DNA of 64,000 nt, from positions 1-64,000 of the forward strand of contig NZ_JACCBY010000006.1 of assembly GCF_013409985.1 (NCBI RefSeq). Direction: 5' to 3'. Of this stretch, positions 42,522-53,118 are shown in pieces; the first letter of the stretch is position 1; every line of letters begins with the position of its first letter. The notes below the pieces were generated by a model that saw only the letters and a list, made by a program, of their open reading frames with translations, had not been told where the DNA came from and ran no database searches. The stretch comes from Sphingomonas melonis (GTDB lineage: Bacteria; Pseudomonadota; Alphaproteobacteria; Sphingomonadales; Sphingomonadaceae). The position numbers and the translations under genes were made by a program.

Positions 42522-45401
42522 GTGGCATCGTATCTTCCCCTTCAGGCCCATTACCACGCGCACCGGCTCACCGTGGCGGGCACCGCCGAGGATGCGTTCA
42601 CTCGGTCGCTGACGTCGGCTCGGGTTGAGATGAACCCGCATCAGGTCGATGCCGCACTATTCGCGCTCGGATCGCCCCTGTCAAAAGGGGTCCTGCTCGC
42701 CGACGAGGTCGGCTTGGGCAAGACCATCGAAGCCGGGCTGGTAATGTCGCAACGCTGGGCCGAGCAGCGCCAGCGTATCCTGCTGATCGTGCCCGCTTCG
42801 CTGCGCAAGCAATGGTCGCAGGAGCTGTTCGAGAAGTTTTCGCTCCGGAGCCGGATCTTGGAGGCGAAGACGTTCAATGAGCTGGTCAAGGCTGGGCAGC
42901 GGCGGCCATTCGAGCTGCCCGGTCAGATCATCATCACTTCCTACGAGTTCGCTGCCCGCAAGGCCGACGCGATCCGCGCCGCGAAGTGGGACCTGGTCGT
43001 GTTCGACGAAGCTCATCGCCTGCGTAACGTCCACGCCAAGAACACCGCCAAGGGCGCCAAGGCGCTGAAGGATGCCATCGGCGACCGTTTCAAGATTCTG
43101 CTGACCGCGACCCCGCTCCAGAACTCGCTGATGGAGCTCTACGGCCTCGTGTCGATGATCGACGAGACCCACTTCGGCGGTGCAGCCGCGTTCAAGGCTC
43201 AGTATCTCGGTGCCTCGGCCACCCCGGCCAGCCAGCAACTGCTCCGCGACCGGCTCCAGCCGATCTGCCATCGCACGCTGCGCCGGCAGGTTCAGGAGGC
43301 GGGACACATCAACTTCCGCCGCCGCCACGCCGTCACCTTCACCTTCGAGCCATATGACGAGGAGACGCGGCTCTACGAGATGCTGTCCGAGTATCTGCAG
43401 GACCCCAACACCGTCGCCTATGGCGGGAGGAACAACGCGCTCGTTATCCTGCAGGCGAGAAAGCAGCTCGGCTCCTCCACCTTCGCGGCGGCGCAGTATC
43501 TCGGCACCCTATTGGAACGCCTGCGGCGTCAGCAGGCGGCGTCGGTCGATATGACCGACGACCTAGAGGACAGCCTCGCCGACGAGCAGGAGGCGCTCGA
43601 CGAGTCGGACGGCGACGCGACGCCCCCGGTCGACCCTGCCCGGCTGGCCGCGGAGATCGCGCTGGTCGAGGGCATGCGCGACCTGGCGCTGTCGATCGGC
43701 ATCAACGCCAAGGGCGAGAAGCTCGTCCAGAACCTGCCGATCGTGCTCGACGAGATCCAGGGCAAAGGCGGGCAGCGCAAGGCGGTGATCTTTACCGAGA
43801 GCCGCCGAACCCAGCGCTATCTGCACGCGCTCCTGTCCGAGCACGGCTATGAGGGCCGGATCGCCGTGATGAACGGCCAGAATGCCGACGAGGAGAGCCG
43901 CGCGATCTACGCCGACTGGCTGCAGCGCCATGCCGGCACAGACCGCGTCTCCGGGTCACGCACCGCCGACATGAAGGCGGCGATCGTCGAAGCCTTCCGG
44001 AGCGACGACAAGACCATCCTGCTCGCGACCGAGAGCGGCGCGGAGGGAATCAACCTCCAGTTCTGCTCGCTGCTGATCAACTACGACCTGCCCTGGAACC
44101 CGCAGCGCGTGGAGCAGCGCATCGGCCGCTGCCACCGCTATGGCCAGCTCGTCGACGTGACGGTCGTTAACATGCTCAACTTGAAGAACCGGGCCGAGGC
44201 GCGCATCCAAGAGCTGCTGGAGCAGAAGCTCCACTTATTCGACGGCGTGTTCGGCGCGTCCGACGACGTACTCGGCATCCTCACCGACGGTATCGATTTC
44301 GAGCGCGAGGTGCTGCGCATCGTCCAGTCCTGCCGCAGCGCCGACGAGGCCGACCGCGAGTTCGACGAGCTGACCGCCCGCATCCAGGACTCGATCGACG
44401 CCGACATGGAAGTCGCGCGCGGCAAGGTGCTGGAAAACATGGACTCCGACGTCGTCGCCAAGCTCCATCGCCGCCAGCAGGACATCGCCGAGATCGTTCC
44501 CGAGTTCGAGCGGCGGTTATTGATGGTGGCGCATGCCGAGCTGGCCGACGCGCACTTCCCAACGCCCGACGCCCGCGTCTTCGATCATGACGGAAGGCGC
44601 TGGTCGACCCGCTGGCAAGAGGCGGACGCCGAGGACTGGCAGTTCCTGCGGGTCAATGACGGCCTGGGCGAGGAGATCGTCGCCCGCGCCAAGGAACGGC
44701 CCCATGCCGACACGGTTGAGGCGATCACCTTCGACCCCGCCGCCTACCCCTATGCCGGCAAACTGAGCGGCGTTCCCGACCTCGCCGGCCAGTCGGGCTG
44801 GATGCGTGTGTTTCGCGCGGTCATGCCGGTCGCCGACGCGCCGCGCGAGCAGATCATCGTCGTCGCTGAAACCGATGCGGGCGAGTTGATCCCCTCTGAG
44901 ATCGGTGACCGGCTGCTGATGGCGCCCGCGATCTCGTCGGGCCGAGCTACCGATGTTGTGCCAGAGGCGCAGATCGCCGCGCTCGGGGGAGCCGCGTTCG
45001 ACGCCTTCACGACCCGCGTGAAGGAGGAAAACTACAAATGGCTGCTCGAGGAGGAGGAGCGGCTGTCCCGCTACGCCCGCGACATGGAGATCGAGACGCA
45101 GGCCCGCGTCGCCGAGCTCGAAAGCGACATCAAGGAGCTGGAGCGCGCCAAGCTGTCGCCGCACCTGTCAATGGACGAAAAGCTGAAGATCATGCGCGAC
45201 GTCCGCAACCTGAACGCGGAGCGCGACAACCTGGTGTTCAGCCAGCATGAGCAGAAAAAGGCTGTCCGCCGGCAGGTGGGCGAGCGGCTGGACGACATGG
45301 CTGCCCTTCTTGGACAGGAACCGCGGATGGAGCCGCTGTTCACCGTGCGCTGGACCGTATCGACCGGCGCGTTAAGCGCTGGTCTGGCTCAGGCCGCCTA
45401 A
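42522..45401 (+). CDS. SNF2-family helicase/translocase
   Basis: A 959-residue SF2 helicase of the SNF2/RapA type. Motif I ADEVGLGKTIEAG (about 60-72), DEAH box at 162-165 (VVFDEAHRLRN), motif III LLTATPLQNS and motifs V-VI (EGINLQFCSLLINYDLPWNPQR, QRIGRCHRYGQ) are intact. A long charged coiled-coil tail follows (about 800-930). Such motors drive DNA translocation in several anti-phage systems, for example DrmD of DISARM. GTG start with AGAGGAAACAG upstream. It begins an operon with the coiled-coil, DinD-like, methyltransferase and Res genes. Confidence 0.9.
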   Translation: MASYLPLQAHYHAHRLTVAGTAEDAFTRSLTSARVEMNPHQVDAALFALGSPLSKGVLLADEVGLGKTIEAGLVMSQRWAEQRQRILLIVPASLRKQWSQELFEKFSLRSRILEAKTFNELVKAGQRRPFELPGQIIITSYEFAARKADAIRAAKWDLVVFDEAHRLRNVHAKNTAKGAKALKDAIGDRFKILLTATPLQNSLMELYGLVSMIDETHFGGAAAFKAQYLGASATPASQQLLRDRLQPICHRTLRRQVQEAGHINFRRRHAVTFTFEPYDEETRLYEMLSEYLQDPNTVAYGGRNNALVILQARKQLGSSTFAAAQYLGTLLERLRRQQAASVDMTDDLEDSLADEQEALDESDGDATPPVDPARLAAEIALVEGMRDLALSIGINAKGEKLVQNLPIVLDEIQGKGGQRKAVIFTESRRTQRYLHALLSEHGYEGRIAVMNGQNADEESRAIYADWLQRHAGTDRVSGSRTADMKAAIVEAFRSDDKTILLATESGAEGINLQFCSLLINYDLPWNPQRVEQRIGRCHRYGQLVDVTVVNMLNLKNRAEARIQELLEQKLHLFDGVFGASDDVLGILTDGIDFEREVLRIVQSCRSADEADREFDELTARIQDSIDADMEVARGKVLENMDSDVVAKLHRRQQDIAEIVPEFERRLLMVAHAELADAHFPTPDARVFDHDGRRWSTRWQEADAEDWQFLRVNDGLGEEIVARAKERPHADTVEAITFDPAAYPYAGKLSGVPDLAGQSGWMRVFRAVMPVADAPREQIIVVAETDAGELIPSEIGDRLLMAPAISSGRATDVVPEAQIAALGGAAFDAFTTRVKEENYKWLLEEEERLSRYARDMEIETQARVAELESDIKELERAKLSPHLSMDEKLKIMRDVRNLNAERDNLVFSQHEQKKAVRRQVGERLDDMAALLGQEPRMEPLFTVRWTVSTGALSAGLAQAA

Positions 45402-45406
45402 CCTCC

Positions 45407-46411
45407 ATGTTCCCCGAGTTTGGTCAGGCCCCGCTGTGCCTCGAGCTCGACCTCGATAGCTATGAGGGGCCGTGGCAGCACGTCGCAGCATTTCGCGGCC
45501 GCTCGGGCTGGCTGATGGCCGCCCGCGCCACGGTGCAGAGCGCGCACGACCTCCTGCGCCAAATTCTGATCGCCGGCTGCGATGATCAGGAGAACCCAAT
45601 CCCCTCTTGGCGGGCGGTGCATCTGACCGAGTGCCGCTGGCAGGCGCTGGAGCATTGCCGCGAACAACCGCCCGAGCTGCTCGACGACCTGTTGTGCGAG
45701 GAGGAGGGCGCGCTCTACGCACGTTGGCAGCGCGAGATGAACGCCGACCTCGCCGGGCTCGCCGACCGGGCGGCAGCGCGGATCGCGGCGCTTGAGGCGC
45801 GGACGGCGGCGGCGACCCGCGAAGCCGAGCGGCAGATCGCCGAACTTAACCGCCGCCGTCGCTTGCCCGACACCGGCCCGGAGGCGCGCGCCGCGCTGCT
45901 GGCGGTGATCGCCGATATCGAAAGGGAGAATGACGAGGCGGTCGCGGCGATGAGCGCCGAGCGCGCTCGCCTGCGTCGCGACGCAGAGGCGGCGGAGGAG
46001 ATGCTGTGGCAACGGGGCGATATCCTGTTTGAGATCGAACCGCTCTGGTGCGTCCAGTGGTGCGCCTCTTCCGCGCCAACATCGGGGGCTTCGACGAAAC
46101 GCGCCGGCGGAGTGGGCTTCGGCTATGCGCAGCCGCCCACCCGAGCAGCTTGGCGCTACGCCGAGTTCCTTCAGAGCGAGGAGGTCGTGGCCGACCGCAA
46201 GACCCGCTACGATCAGGCATCGGCTGATCTCCGCGCGGCGGAGGTCGCACTGGAATTCCTGCAAACCCGCTTGAAGGCGGCGCAGAACAAGCGGGTGGGG
46301 GCCGGGTCTGTCGAAGGGGCTCGCAACGCAATCCGGGACCAGCGCGACCGCGTGCGCGAACTCAAGACACGCCGAGGGGCTCTCTACCGTGATCTGCCTT
46401 CGAACCGATGA
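45407..46411 (+). CDS. Coiled-coil protein of the SNF2/methyltransferase operon
   Basis: A 334-residue protein of unknown family, 5 bp after the helicase gene. The N-terminal 100 residues are globular (CLELDLDSYEGPWQHVAAFRG), the middle (about 105-205) and end (about 255-330) are charged coiled coil. A Trp/Cys-containing globular insert (FEIEPLWCVQWCASS) separates them. It may bridge the helicase to the modification or restriction proteins. The insert between residues 215 and 245 has odd composition (SSAPTSGASTKRAGG), which could reflect a flexible loop or a local frameshift pair. Confidence 0.65.
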   Translation: MFPEFGQAPLCLELDLDSYEGPWQHVAAFRGRSGWLMAARATVQSAHDLLRQILIAGCDDQENPIPSWRAVHLTECRWQALEHCREQPPELLDDLLCEEEGALYARWQREMNADLAGLADRAAARIAALEARTAAATREAERQIAELNRRRRLPDTGPEARAALLAVIADIERENDEAVAAMSAERARLRRDAEAAEEMLWQRGDILFEIEPLWCVQWCASSAPTSGASTKRAGGVGFGYAQPPTRAAWRYAEFLQSEEVVADRKTRYDQASADLRAAEVALEFLQTRLKAAQNKRVGAGSVEGARNAIRDQRDRVRELKTRRGALYRDLPSNR

Positions 46412-46481
46412 TGTGCTTTGCGCTATCAGCCGCGGTTGCTAGCATGTTCTGCTCGGCATCATCTTAGCCCAGGATCATTAC

Positions 46482-47366
46482 GTGACCGATTCGCCTGTTC
46501 CAGCTCACCCGCCGACCTTCGAGGAGCTTCGCCGCACCAACGCATACGGAGCGGATTACTGGAGCGCCCGCGACCTGCAGGTGCTGCTTGGCTACAGCCA
46601 GTGGCGCCGGTTCGAGGATGCCATCCGGCGCGCGATGACCTCGTGCGAGCAGTCGGGGAATACCTGCGATTATCATTTTGCCGGCGCCGGCAAAATGATC
46701 CCTACCGGCAAGGGGGCCGAGCGGGAGGTGGACGATTTCCACCTGTCCCGCTTTGCCTGCTACCTGATCGCCCAGAATGGCGACCCCCGAAAGCCGGCCA
46801 TCGCCCAGGCGCAGAAGTATTTCGCTGTGCAGACCCGGCGGCAGGAGCTGTCCGACGAATATGCTGCGGACGTCGAGCGACTGGAGATGCGCAAGCAGAT
46901 CAGCGAGGAGTTCAAGAACCTGTCCGGGGCCGCTCGGACCGCGGGTGTCGCCGACCGGCGCTTCGGCATCTTCCACGACGCTGGTTACAAGGGCATGTAT
47001 GACGGGCGCGGGGTCGACGCGATCAAGGCTAAGAAGGGCATCGGCGCTCGCGACAATCTGATGGACCGGATGAACTCGACCGAGCTGGCCGCCAACCAGT
47101 TCCGCATGACCCAGGCGCGCGACAAGCTGGCGCGCGAGGGCATCCGTGGCGAGCAGCGCGCGATCGACGCTCACCATACTGTCGGGCGCGAGGTTCGCGC
47201 CGCTATCGGCAAGATTGGTGGGACGATGCCAGAGGATATTCCCGCCGACGAGCATATCAAATTGGTCGAGAAGCGCGTGAAGGCGGCCCCGCCGAAGCTC
47301 GCCATCGAGGGGCCGGAAGCTGGCGGCTTGATGGGTCCGCGCGACCCGAATGAGGAAATCTTGTGA
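46482..47366 (+). CDS. DinD-like protein (DNA damage-inducible protein D family)
   Basis: A 294-residue protein matching DinD: the opening block TFEELRRTNAYGADYWSARDLQVLLGYSQWRRFE is family-typical, followed by DDFHLSRFACYLIAQNGDP and a helical region with YKGMYDGRGVDAIKAKKGI. In E. coli DinD is SOS-induced and inhibits RecA filaments. Here it is embedded in the restriction-modification-like operon and overlaps the methyltransferase start by 4 bp (GTGA), so it may tie the system to DNA damage. GTG start with AGGA upstream. Confidence 0.88.
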   Translation: MTDSPVPAHPPTFEELRRTNAYGADYWSARDLQVLLGYSQWRRFEDAIRRAMTSCEQSGNTCDYHFAGAGKMIPTGKGAEREVDDFHLSRFACYLIAQNGDPRKPAIAQAQKYFAVQTRRQELSDEYAADVERLEMRKQISEEFKNLSGAARTAGVADRRFGIFHDAGYKGMYDGRGVDAIKAKKGIGARDNLMDRMNSTELAANQFRMTQARDKLAREGIRGEQRAIDAHHTVGREVRAAIGKIGGTMPEDIPADEHIKLVEKRVKAAPPKLAIEGPEAGGLMGPRDPNEEIL

Positions 47367-49129
47367 AGAAGACGAAGCTCGAACTGACTTGGCCGGGCAA
47401 GGACGAACAGCCCGCGCTGGAGCCGCGCATCCTGATCGAACACCCCGATCGCGCGCACCACGCCGCTATGCGCTGCCATGGCGACCTGTTCGATAACCTG
47501 CTGATCAAGGGAGACAACCTTCTCGCGCTGAAGGCGCTGGAGGCAGAATACGCGGGGCGGATCAAATGCATCTACATCGATCCGCCATATAATATCAATG
47601 CGGCTACGCCCTTCTATGACGATGGACTGGAGCACTCGCTGTGGCTTAGCCTGATGCATCAACGGCTCGTGCTCTTGAGGCACCTGCTGGCGACCGATGG
47701 CCTGATTGTCGTTCAGATCGATGATCAGGAGATGCCATATCTTTGCGTAATGATGGACGAGATCTTCGGTCGCGCAAATCGCGTGAACATCGTTGCAGTC
47801 AAGATGAGCGAGGCATCTGGCGTAAAGATGTCGCATACCGAACGTCGACTGCCGAAGCTCAAAGAATACCTTCTTATCTATCGCAATCAAACAACACCGC
47901 AGCTTACGATTGATTTGGTGCCAATCGGCGCGTGGAACGATGAATATAAAACGCTGATGGTCGGCGTGGAAAGGGACGCCCTAGAGGAATTGAAAGGCAT
48001 AATTAGCGCCGATATTCGATCACAGGATGGCGTTAATCGCTGCAACGAGATACTCAAGGGTGCCACGACGGAAAGCCTTTCATCATATTTTCAGCGAGCA
48101 GGTATTTCTGACAAGAAGGAGCAGGAGCGTTTCAAGTTCGATAATGCTTGGCGGATTATTCAGGCTGTCGGGTCGTCCAGCGTTCTTGCGCTGGCGAAGG
48201 CGCAGCCACAACTGCGGCAGGAGATCGCAGCAGCCTTATCAGCGCGTGGATTGATCTACCTCTACAAGACCGACTTTGACCCTTCTGCAAAGCAACCACG
48301 TATCCAGGTCATCTTCGCGGATGAAAACCTTATGCGAAATCCAGGCGATTTTTGGACCGACATTAAGACGACGGGCGGCGTGGGTCAGGAAGGTGGGTCA
48401 GTATTCCCTAACGGCAAGAAGCCGGAGGCCTTGATCAAGCGGGTCATCGCGATGTGCACGCGACCTGGCGACCTAGTGCTGGACTCGTTCGCGGGGTCAG
48501 GCACGACCGGTGCGGTGGCGCACAAGATGCGACGACGGTGGATCCTCATAGAGAAGGGTAACCATGCCGACACGCACATCGTCCCGCGCCTCACCAAAGT
48601 GATCGATGGCGAGGACGCGGGAGGCGTGACGAAGGCGGTCGATTGGGAGGGCGGTGGCGGCTTTCGATACTTCACGCTTGCCCCGTCGCTGCTCGAGCGT
48701 GACCACTGGGGCAATTGGGTCATCGCGCGCGAATACAACGCCGCGATGCTGGCCGAGGCGATGTGCAAGCATCTCGGCTTCACCTATGCGCCAGCCCAGG
48801 ACGAGGCTGAATACTGGCGCCACGGCCAGTCAAGTGAGACCGACTTCCTCTACGTCACCACCCAAAGCCTGACCCACGACGCGCTCAAGCTCCTGTCCGA
48901 CGAGGTCGGGCCGGGCCGCACGCTGATGATCTGCGCGCGCGCCTTCTCGGGCTCGGTCGACGCCTTTCCGAACCTCACCTGCCGCAAGATTCCGTCGACC
49001 ATCCTGACTAAATGCGAATGGGGCCGCGACGACTATTCGCTCAACGTCGCAGCCCTATCGACCGCGGCGAACGACCCGCCCGATAGTGGCCCACTGTTCG
49101 CGGCGGCGGGGGAGCACGTCGATGGCTGA
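47363..49129 (+). CDS. Type III-like DNA adenine methyltransferase (Mod)
   Basis: A 588-residue beta-class N6-adenine methyltransferase. The catalytic motif YIDPPYNIN (DPPY, residues 73-76) comes before the AdoMet-binding motif [11 protein letters not shown] (about 374-384), the order of type III Mod proteins. The target recognition region lies between them (about residues 90-350) and its DNA is clearly poorer in G/C than the flanks. The GTG start overlaps the DinD-like stop and its end overlaps the Res gene by 8 bp. It would protect host DNA and give the Res subunit its specificity. Confidence 0.93.
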   Translation: MKKTKLELTWPGKDEQPALEPRILIEHPDRAHHAAMRCHGDLFDNLLIKGDNLLALKALEAEYAGRIKCIYIDPPYNINAATPFYDDGLEHSLWLSLMHQRLVLLRHLLATDGLIVVQIDDQEMPYLCVMMDEIFGRANRVNIVAVKMSEASGVKMSHTERRLPKLKEYLLIYRNQTTPQLTIDLVPIGAWNDEYKTLMVGVERDALEELKGIISADIRSQDGVNRCNEILKGATTESLSSYFQRAGISDKKEQERFKFDNAWRIIQAVGSSSVLALAKAQPQLRQEIAAALSARGLIYLYKTDFDPSAKQPRIQVIFADENLMRNPGDFWTDIKTTGGVGQEGGSVFPNGKKPEALIKRVIAMCTRPGDLVLDSFAGSGTTGAVAHKMRRRWILIEKGNHADTHIVPRLTKVIDGEDAGGVTKAVDWEGGGGFRYFTLAPSLLERDHWGNWVIAREYNAAMLAEAMCKHLGFTYAPAQDEAEYWRHGQSSETDFLYVTTQSLTHDALKLLSDEVGPGRTLMICARAFSGSVDAFPNLTCRKIPSTILTKCEWGRDDYSLNVAALSTAANDPPDSGPLFAAAGEHVDG

Positions 49130-51854
49130 CGCCGATCGGGGCATGCTGACCCCGCACCAGCGCATCCGCCGCCAGGTGAACCAGCGGCTGTCGCTGCGCC
49201 CCCCGCAGGAGGCGGCGCTCGCGATCCTTGCTGACGTTGCCGACCGGATCGACTGGACGGGCACGGTCGACGTGAAAGCGCTGCTCACCGACATTCGCGC
49301 TTCCTACCCGTCGGTCGAGAGCTTCGAGCGCGAGTTCCCCAGTCTCGCCTTCGCGCTGGCGACCGGGGTCGGCAAGACGCGGTTGATGGGCGCGTTCATC
49401 GCCTATCTGTATCTCACCGGCCGGTCGAAGAACTTCTTCCTGCTCGCTCCCAACACCACCATCTACGACAAGCTGGTCGAGGACTTCGCGCGCCAGTCCT
49501 CGCCCAAATATGTGTTCAAAGGCATCGCCGAGTTCGCCCAGGCGCCACCGATCATCGTTACCGGCGACACCTGGGACGAGGGACGCGGCATTCGCGGAAC
49601 CCAGCTGATCGGCGACGCCATCATCAACATCTTCAACGTCGACAAGATCAACAAGGAAAAGGGCCGCATCCGCTCGTTCCGCGAGACGCTGGGCGAAAGC
49701 TACTTCGATTATTTGGCCGGGCTCGACGACCTCGTCATGCTGATGGACGAGGCGCACCGCTACCGCGCCAAGGCGGCGGCCAACGCGGTCTATGAACTGG
49801 CGCCCAAGCTGGGGCTGGAGCTGACCGCAACGCCCAAGACGGTTGGAACGAGTCCCAAGGACTTCCGCAACGTCATCTATCGCTATGGCCTGGGGCAGGC
49901 GATGGCCGATGGCTTCGTCAAGGAACCGGCGGTAGCGACGCGCGAGAACTTCCGCCGCGCCGACTACGACGGCGCCCAGCTCGAGCGCATCATGCTGGAG
50001 GACGGCGTCACCTATCACGAGCAGGTCCGCGTCGAACTGGAGATCTACGCCAAGCAGTCCGCCCGCCCGGTGGTCCATCCGTTCATGCTCGTCGTCGCCA
50101 AGGACACGAGCCACGCCGCCGAGCTGCGGGCGTATATCGAGAGCGACGACTTCTTCCGCGGCGCCTATTGCGGCCGCGTCGCCGAGGTCCACTCGAACCA
50201 GACGGGCGAGGAGTCGAACGAGGCGATGGCGCGTCTGGTCGGGCTGGAGCACGACGCGCAAACCGACATCGTCATCCACGTCAACAAGTTGAAGGAGGGA
50301 TGGGACGTCACCAACCTCTTCACCATCGTGCCCCTGCGTGCCTCTGCCTCCGAGATCCTGACTGAGCAGACGCTGGGGCGCGGCCTGCGCCTGCCCTATG
50401 GCCAGCGCACGGGCGTGGAGATGGTCGATACATTGACCGTCATCGCCCACGACCGGTTCGACGCGGTGATCCAGGAAGCGCGCAAGCCCGACTCGCTTGT
50501 CGCGATGAAGACGCTGACGATCGGTGAGAATGGCGACGTGCGTCCCGCCGCGCGCGAGGTGCTGTCGGTGCCGTCCACGACCGAGGCGCGGTTCATCGGC
50601 TGGCAACCGGCGCTGCCCGACCTTGCGGGCCGCGTCGCCGAGCCGGCGGCCACGCCCTACGTCCCGCCGACGCCCGAGCAGGTCGCCATCGCCGACGCGA
50701 CGCTCACCTTTATTCGCGAACGCGAGCGGACCCTGCCCGGCGGCCTTGCCGACCTGAAGAAGCCGGAGGTTCAGGCCGCCATCGCCGCCGACGTCCGGCG
50801 CGCGACTGCTGCGGCGCAGGGCAGCTTCGACGCGGTGATGCCGCAGCCCGCCGTCGAGGCGCTGGTGGCCGAGATCGCGGTCGACCTTGCCAATAATGCG
50901 ATCGAGATCCCCGAAATCGTCGTGCTGCCTAGCCGCGAAGTCAACTTCTGGTTCGACGACTTCGACCTGTCCGGGCTCGACACAATCCGCTACCGGCCCA
51001 GCTCCGACACCATCCTCGTCCGCAACCTGCGCACCGACGCGCAGCGCGAGCTCGCCCGGGGCGTCGAGGGGCCGAAGGAGGCACGGCCGGAGAACTACAT
51101 CGTCCGCCACCTGCTCGCGCTGCCCGAGGTCGATTACGACAGCCAGGCGGACCTGCTCTACAAGCTCGCCGGCCAGGTGATTGCCTACCTGCGCAGCTAC
51201 CTCGACGATGAGGCGCAGGTCGAGGCGGTAGCGCTGGAGCATGGCAAGCGGCTCGCCGACCTCGTTTTCGCGCAGATGCGCGGCCACTATCGCGAGACGC
51301 CGGCCGAGTATCGTGCACGGCGCGTCCGCTCGTTCAAGACGCTCCGGCCACAACAGTTCGGCTATGACCCGACCCGCGTGCTGCCGCTCGGGCAAGCGGC
51401 GCACCCGCTCTCAGCGACACCGTCCTTCGTCTTTATCGGCTCGCGGAAGTCACCGTATCAGTTCCACAAGTTCGACAGCGACCCCGAGCGCCGCTTCGCC
51501 GCCGCGATCGACAGCGATCGATGGTCGGGCGTGGTTCGCTGGTTGCGCCCGGCGCCGGGCCAGTTCGACATCGAGTATGACCGGGGCCGCCGCTACGAGC
51601 CCGACTTCGTCGTCGAATGCACCGACGCCAAGCTGATCGTCGAGGTCAAGGCGCAGAACGAACTGTCCGATGCCGTCGTGCAGGAGAAAGCCCGCGCAGC
51701 CCGCGCTTGGGTCGACAATGCCAACGCCTTCGCCGCCGATGGCGACGGCAAGCCTTGGCACTATGTCCTCCTGGGGGACCAGCAAATAACCGAAAGCCTC
51801 ACCCTCCAATCCCTCCTCCCACCCGCCCGCCCCACCCTCGCGGCATCAGGGTAG
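49122..51854 (+). CDS. Type III restriction enzyme-like Res subunit (helicase-nuclease)
   Basis: A 910-residue SF2 helicase with a C-terminal nuclease. Motif [12 protein letters not shown] (GVGKT at 82-86), DEAH box at 209-212 ([11 protein letters not shown]), LELTATPK, and motifs V-VI ([32 protein letters not shown]) are present. Near the end is a PD-(D/E)XK site, [21 protein letters not shown]. With the preceding Mod it would form a type III-like restriction system that translocates and cuts unmodified DNA. The ATG at 49122 has GGGGGAG upstream, while the longer frame from 49086 overlaps Mod too far. Confidence 0.93.
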   Translation: MADADRGMLTPHQRIRRQVNQRLSLRPPQEAALAILADVADRIDWTGTVDVKALLTDIRASYPSVESFEREFPSLAFALATGVGKTRLMGAFIAYLYLTGRSKNFFLLAPNTTIYDKLVEDFARQSSPKYVFKGIAEFAQAPPIIVTGDTWDEGRGIRGTQLIGDAIINIFNVDKINKEKGRIRSFRETLGESYFDYLAGLDDLVMLMDEAHRYRAKAAANAVYELAPKLGLELTATPKTVGTSPKDFRNVIYRYGLGQAMADGFVKEPAVATRENFRRADYDGAQLERIMLEDGVTYHEQVRVELEIYAKQSARPVVHPFMLVVAKDTSHAAELRAYIESDDFFRGAYCGRVAEVHSNQTGEESNEAMARLVGLEHDAQTDIVIHVNKLKEGWDVTNLFTIVPLRASASEILTEQTLGRGLRLPYGQRTGVEMVDTLTVIAHDRFDAVIQEARKPDSLVAMKTLTIGENGDVRPAAREVLSVPSTTEARFIGWQPALPDLAGRVAEPAATPYVPPTPEQVAIADATLTFIRERERTLPGGLADLKKPEVQAAIAADVRRATAAAQGSFDAVMPQPAVEALVAEIAVDLANNAIEIPEIVVLPSREVNFWFDDFDLSGLDTIRYRPSSDTILVRNLRTDAQRELARGVEGPKEARPENYIVRHLLALPEVDYDSQADLLYKLAGQVIAYLRSYLDDEAQVEAVALEHGKRLADLVFAQMRGHYRETPAEYRARRVRSFKTLRPQQFGYDPTRVLPLGQAAHPLSATPSFVFIGSRKSPYQFHKFDSDPERRFAAAIDSDRWSGVVRWLRPAPGQFDIEYDRGRRYEPDFVVECTDAKLIVEVKAQNELSDAVVQEKARAARAWVDNANAFAADGDGKPWHYVLLGDQQITESLTLQSLLPPARPTLAASG

Positions 51855-51865
51855 GGTGGCGGCAC

Positions 51866-53053
51866 ATGGGCGCAATCCTCTACGGCGAGTTCACCCGCTT
51901 GCGGTGGCGGCGCATTGATCCGCCGGCGCTGGCGCGGCTCGAAAACCCGGCGGCAACCGCGCTCGACGCTGACGCGCTGCTCAGCGGTGAGGACATAGAT
52001 GAGGTCTGGGGCTTGAGCCCGGACCAATGCGTCCTCCTCGCCGGTCACGACGTCGTCGACGCGCCCGAAGACAACATACTGACGCTTCCCACCGCGCTCC
52101 TCGGGCAGCAGTTGTCCCTTCCGAGTGACGGCATCTGGTTTATCGGCGTGCAGCACTCGGCGCATTGTTGGGCGGCGTTGCGGAACGTGTCGGCGCTCTC
52201 GCGCTCGGAACTGACGATCGCGTGGCGCAGCCTCGATCTGCCAAGGGCCGGCGAGCTGTTCCTCGGAATGCCCCTGCATGGCGATGCGGCCTTCACGTTG
52301 GTCTATCCGCCTGCTCAGGAAGGCGAGCGTCAGGCAATGCTTGATCCGGATGGCGAATCGCTACTTATTGCGCCGTTTCGCGCTGAGCGCGACGACGATG
52401 ACCTAGAGGCGCTCGCGGTCGCCAATGGATCAGGACGTGGAGATCAGGCGAGAGCTCTCGCAGCCGACTGGCGGCGAGCACGTCCCAAGTTTCGCTACGG
52501 TGTCCTCGCCGATGGATTGATGCGCTGGCTCGACTTACACACCGGCACTACGCCTGAACCCGTTCGCCCCGCGACGAGGATGTTCCGTGAGCGCCTCAAG
52601 GAGCTGTCGGAGGAGCTCGCTCGGCGGGGTATCCACTATCAAGATGATGAGGACGGCTACAATTACGAACTCGCCCACGCCATCGAGGACTCGGCCGTCC
52701 CTGACGACTTCCCCGAACCCTATGCTCCAGTCGCTCGATCCGTATCCTCGTATTACGACTTGGACGATAAGGTCGATCAGGCTCGAGCGCTCTTCGACCC
52801 AGAGGACGACAACGAGGATTGGCTGACCTATACGGTGGATTACAAGTTGATGCCCAGCCGCACCGACGTCACGTCCACGGACATCATCTTCACCGGCGGT
52901 GAGATCGGACGTTCATCGGTCGACAACGACCAGGTTGCCGCCCTCATCGCTGAATGTGCGCAAGCCTTCGACCTGGATCATAGCGAACGAGGGCGCCTGA
53001 TCACAGTGGCGCTGAATGGTCCCGCCGCCACCAACGTCGGTAGCAAAGGCTAA
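51866..53053 (+). CDS. Unknown protein ending the restriction-like operon
   Basis: A 395-residue soluble acidic protein I do not recognise. Opening MGAILYGEFTRLRWRRIDPP, central segments IWFIGVQHSAHCWAALRNVSAL and FLGMPLHGDAAFTLVYPPA, and an acidic, poorly conserved-looking C-terminus (DDKVDQARALFDPEDDNED). It starts 11 bp after Res and ends 14 bp before the right arm sites, so it is the last gene of the island. It could be an accessory, inhibitor or effector of the operon, or a passenger. Confidence 0.62.
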   Translation: MGAILYGEFTRLRWRRIDPPALARLENPAATALDADALLSGEDIDEVWGLSPDQCVLLAGHDVVDAPEDNILTLPTALLGQQLSLPSDGIWFIGVQHSAHCWAALRNVSALSRSELTIAWRSLDLPRAGELFLGMPLHGDAAFTLVYPPAQEGERQAMLDPDGESLLIAPFRAERDDDDLEALAVANGSGRGDQARALAADWRRARPKFRYGVLADGLMRWLDLHTGTTPEPVRPATRMFRERLKELSEELARRGIHYQDDEDGYNYELAHAIEDSAVPDDFPEPYAPVARSVSSYYDLDDKVDQARALFDPEDDNEDWLTYTVDYKLMPSRTDVTSTDIIFTGGEIGRSSVDNDQVAALIAECAQAFDLDHSERGRLITVALNGPAATNVGSKG

Positions 53054-53066
53054 GCCGATCCCGGAT

Positions 53067-53087
53067 GGGGGTATCGGTGGGGGTATC
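53067..53087 (+). repeat. Right arm-type integrase sites of island 1
   Basis: GGGGGTATC at 53067-53075 and 53079-53087, a 12-bp repeat spacing, 32 bp before attR. They match the left arm sites in sequence and orientation. Confidence 0.65.
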
Positions 53088-53118
53088 CAGCAGAAAATGA
53101 GTGCGCTTCCCCAAAGTA

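Noticed and set aside
49041..51404. 787-codon minus-strand frame opposite Res
   Set aside because: Antisense artefact; helicase and nuclease motifs are on the plus strand.
42522..53053. Known DISARM or BREX system
   Set aside because: The SNF2 helicase and methyltransferase recall DISARM, but DrmA, DrmB (DUF1998) and DrmC are absent; BREX markers PglZ, BrxC and BrxL are also absent.
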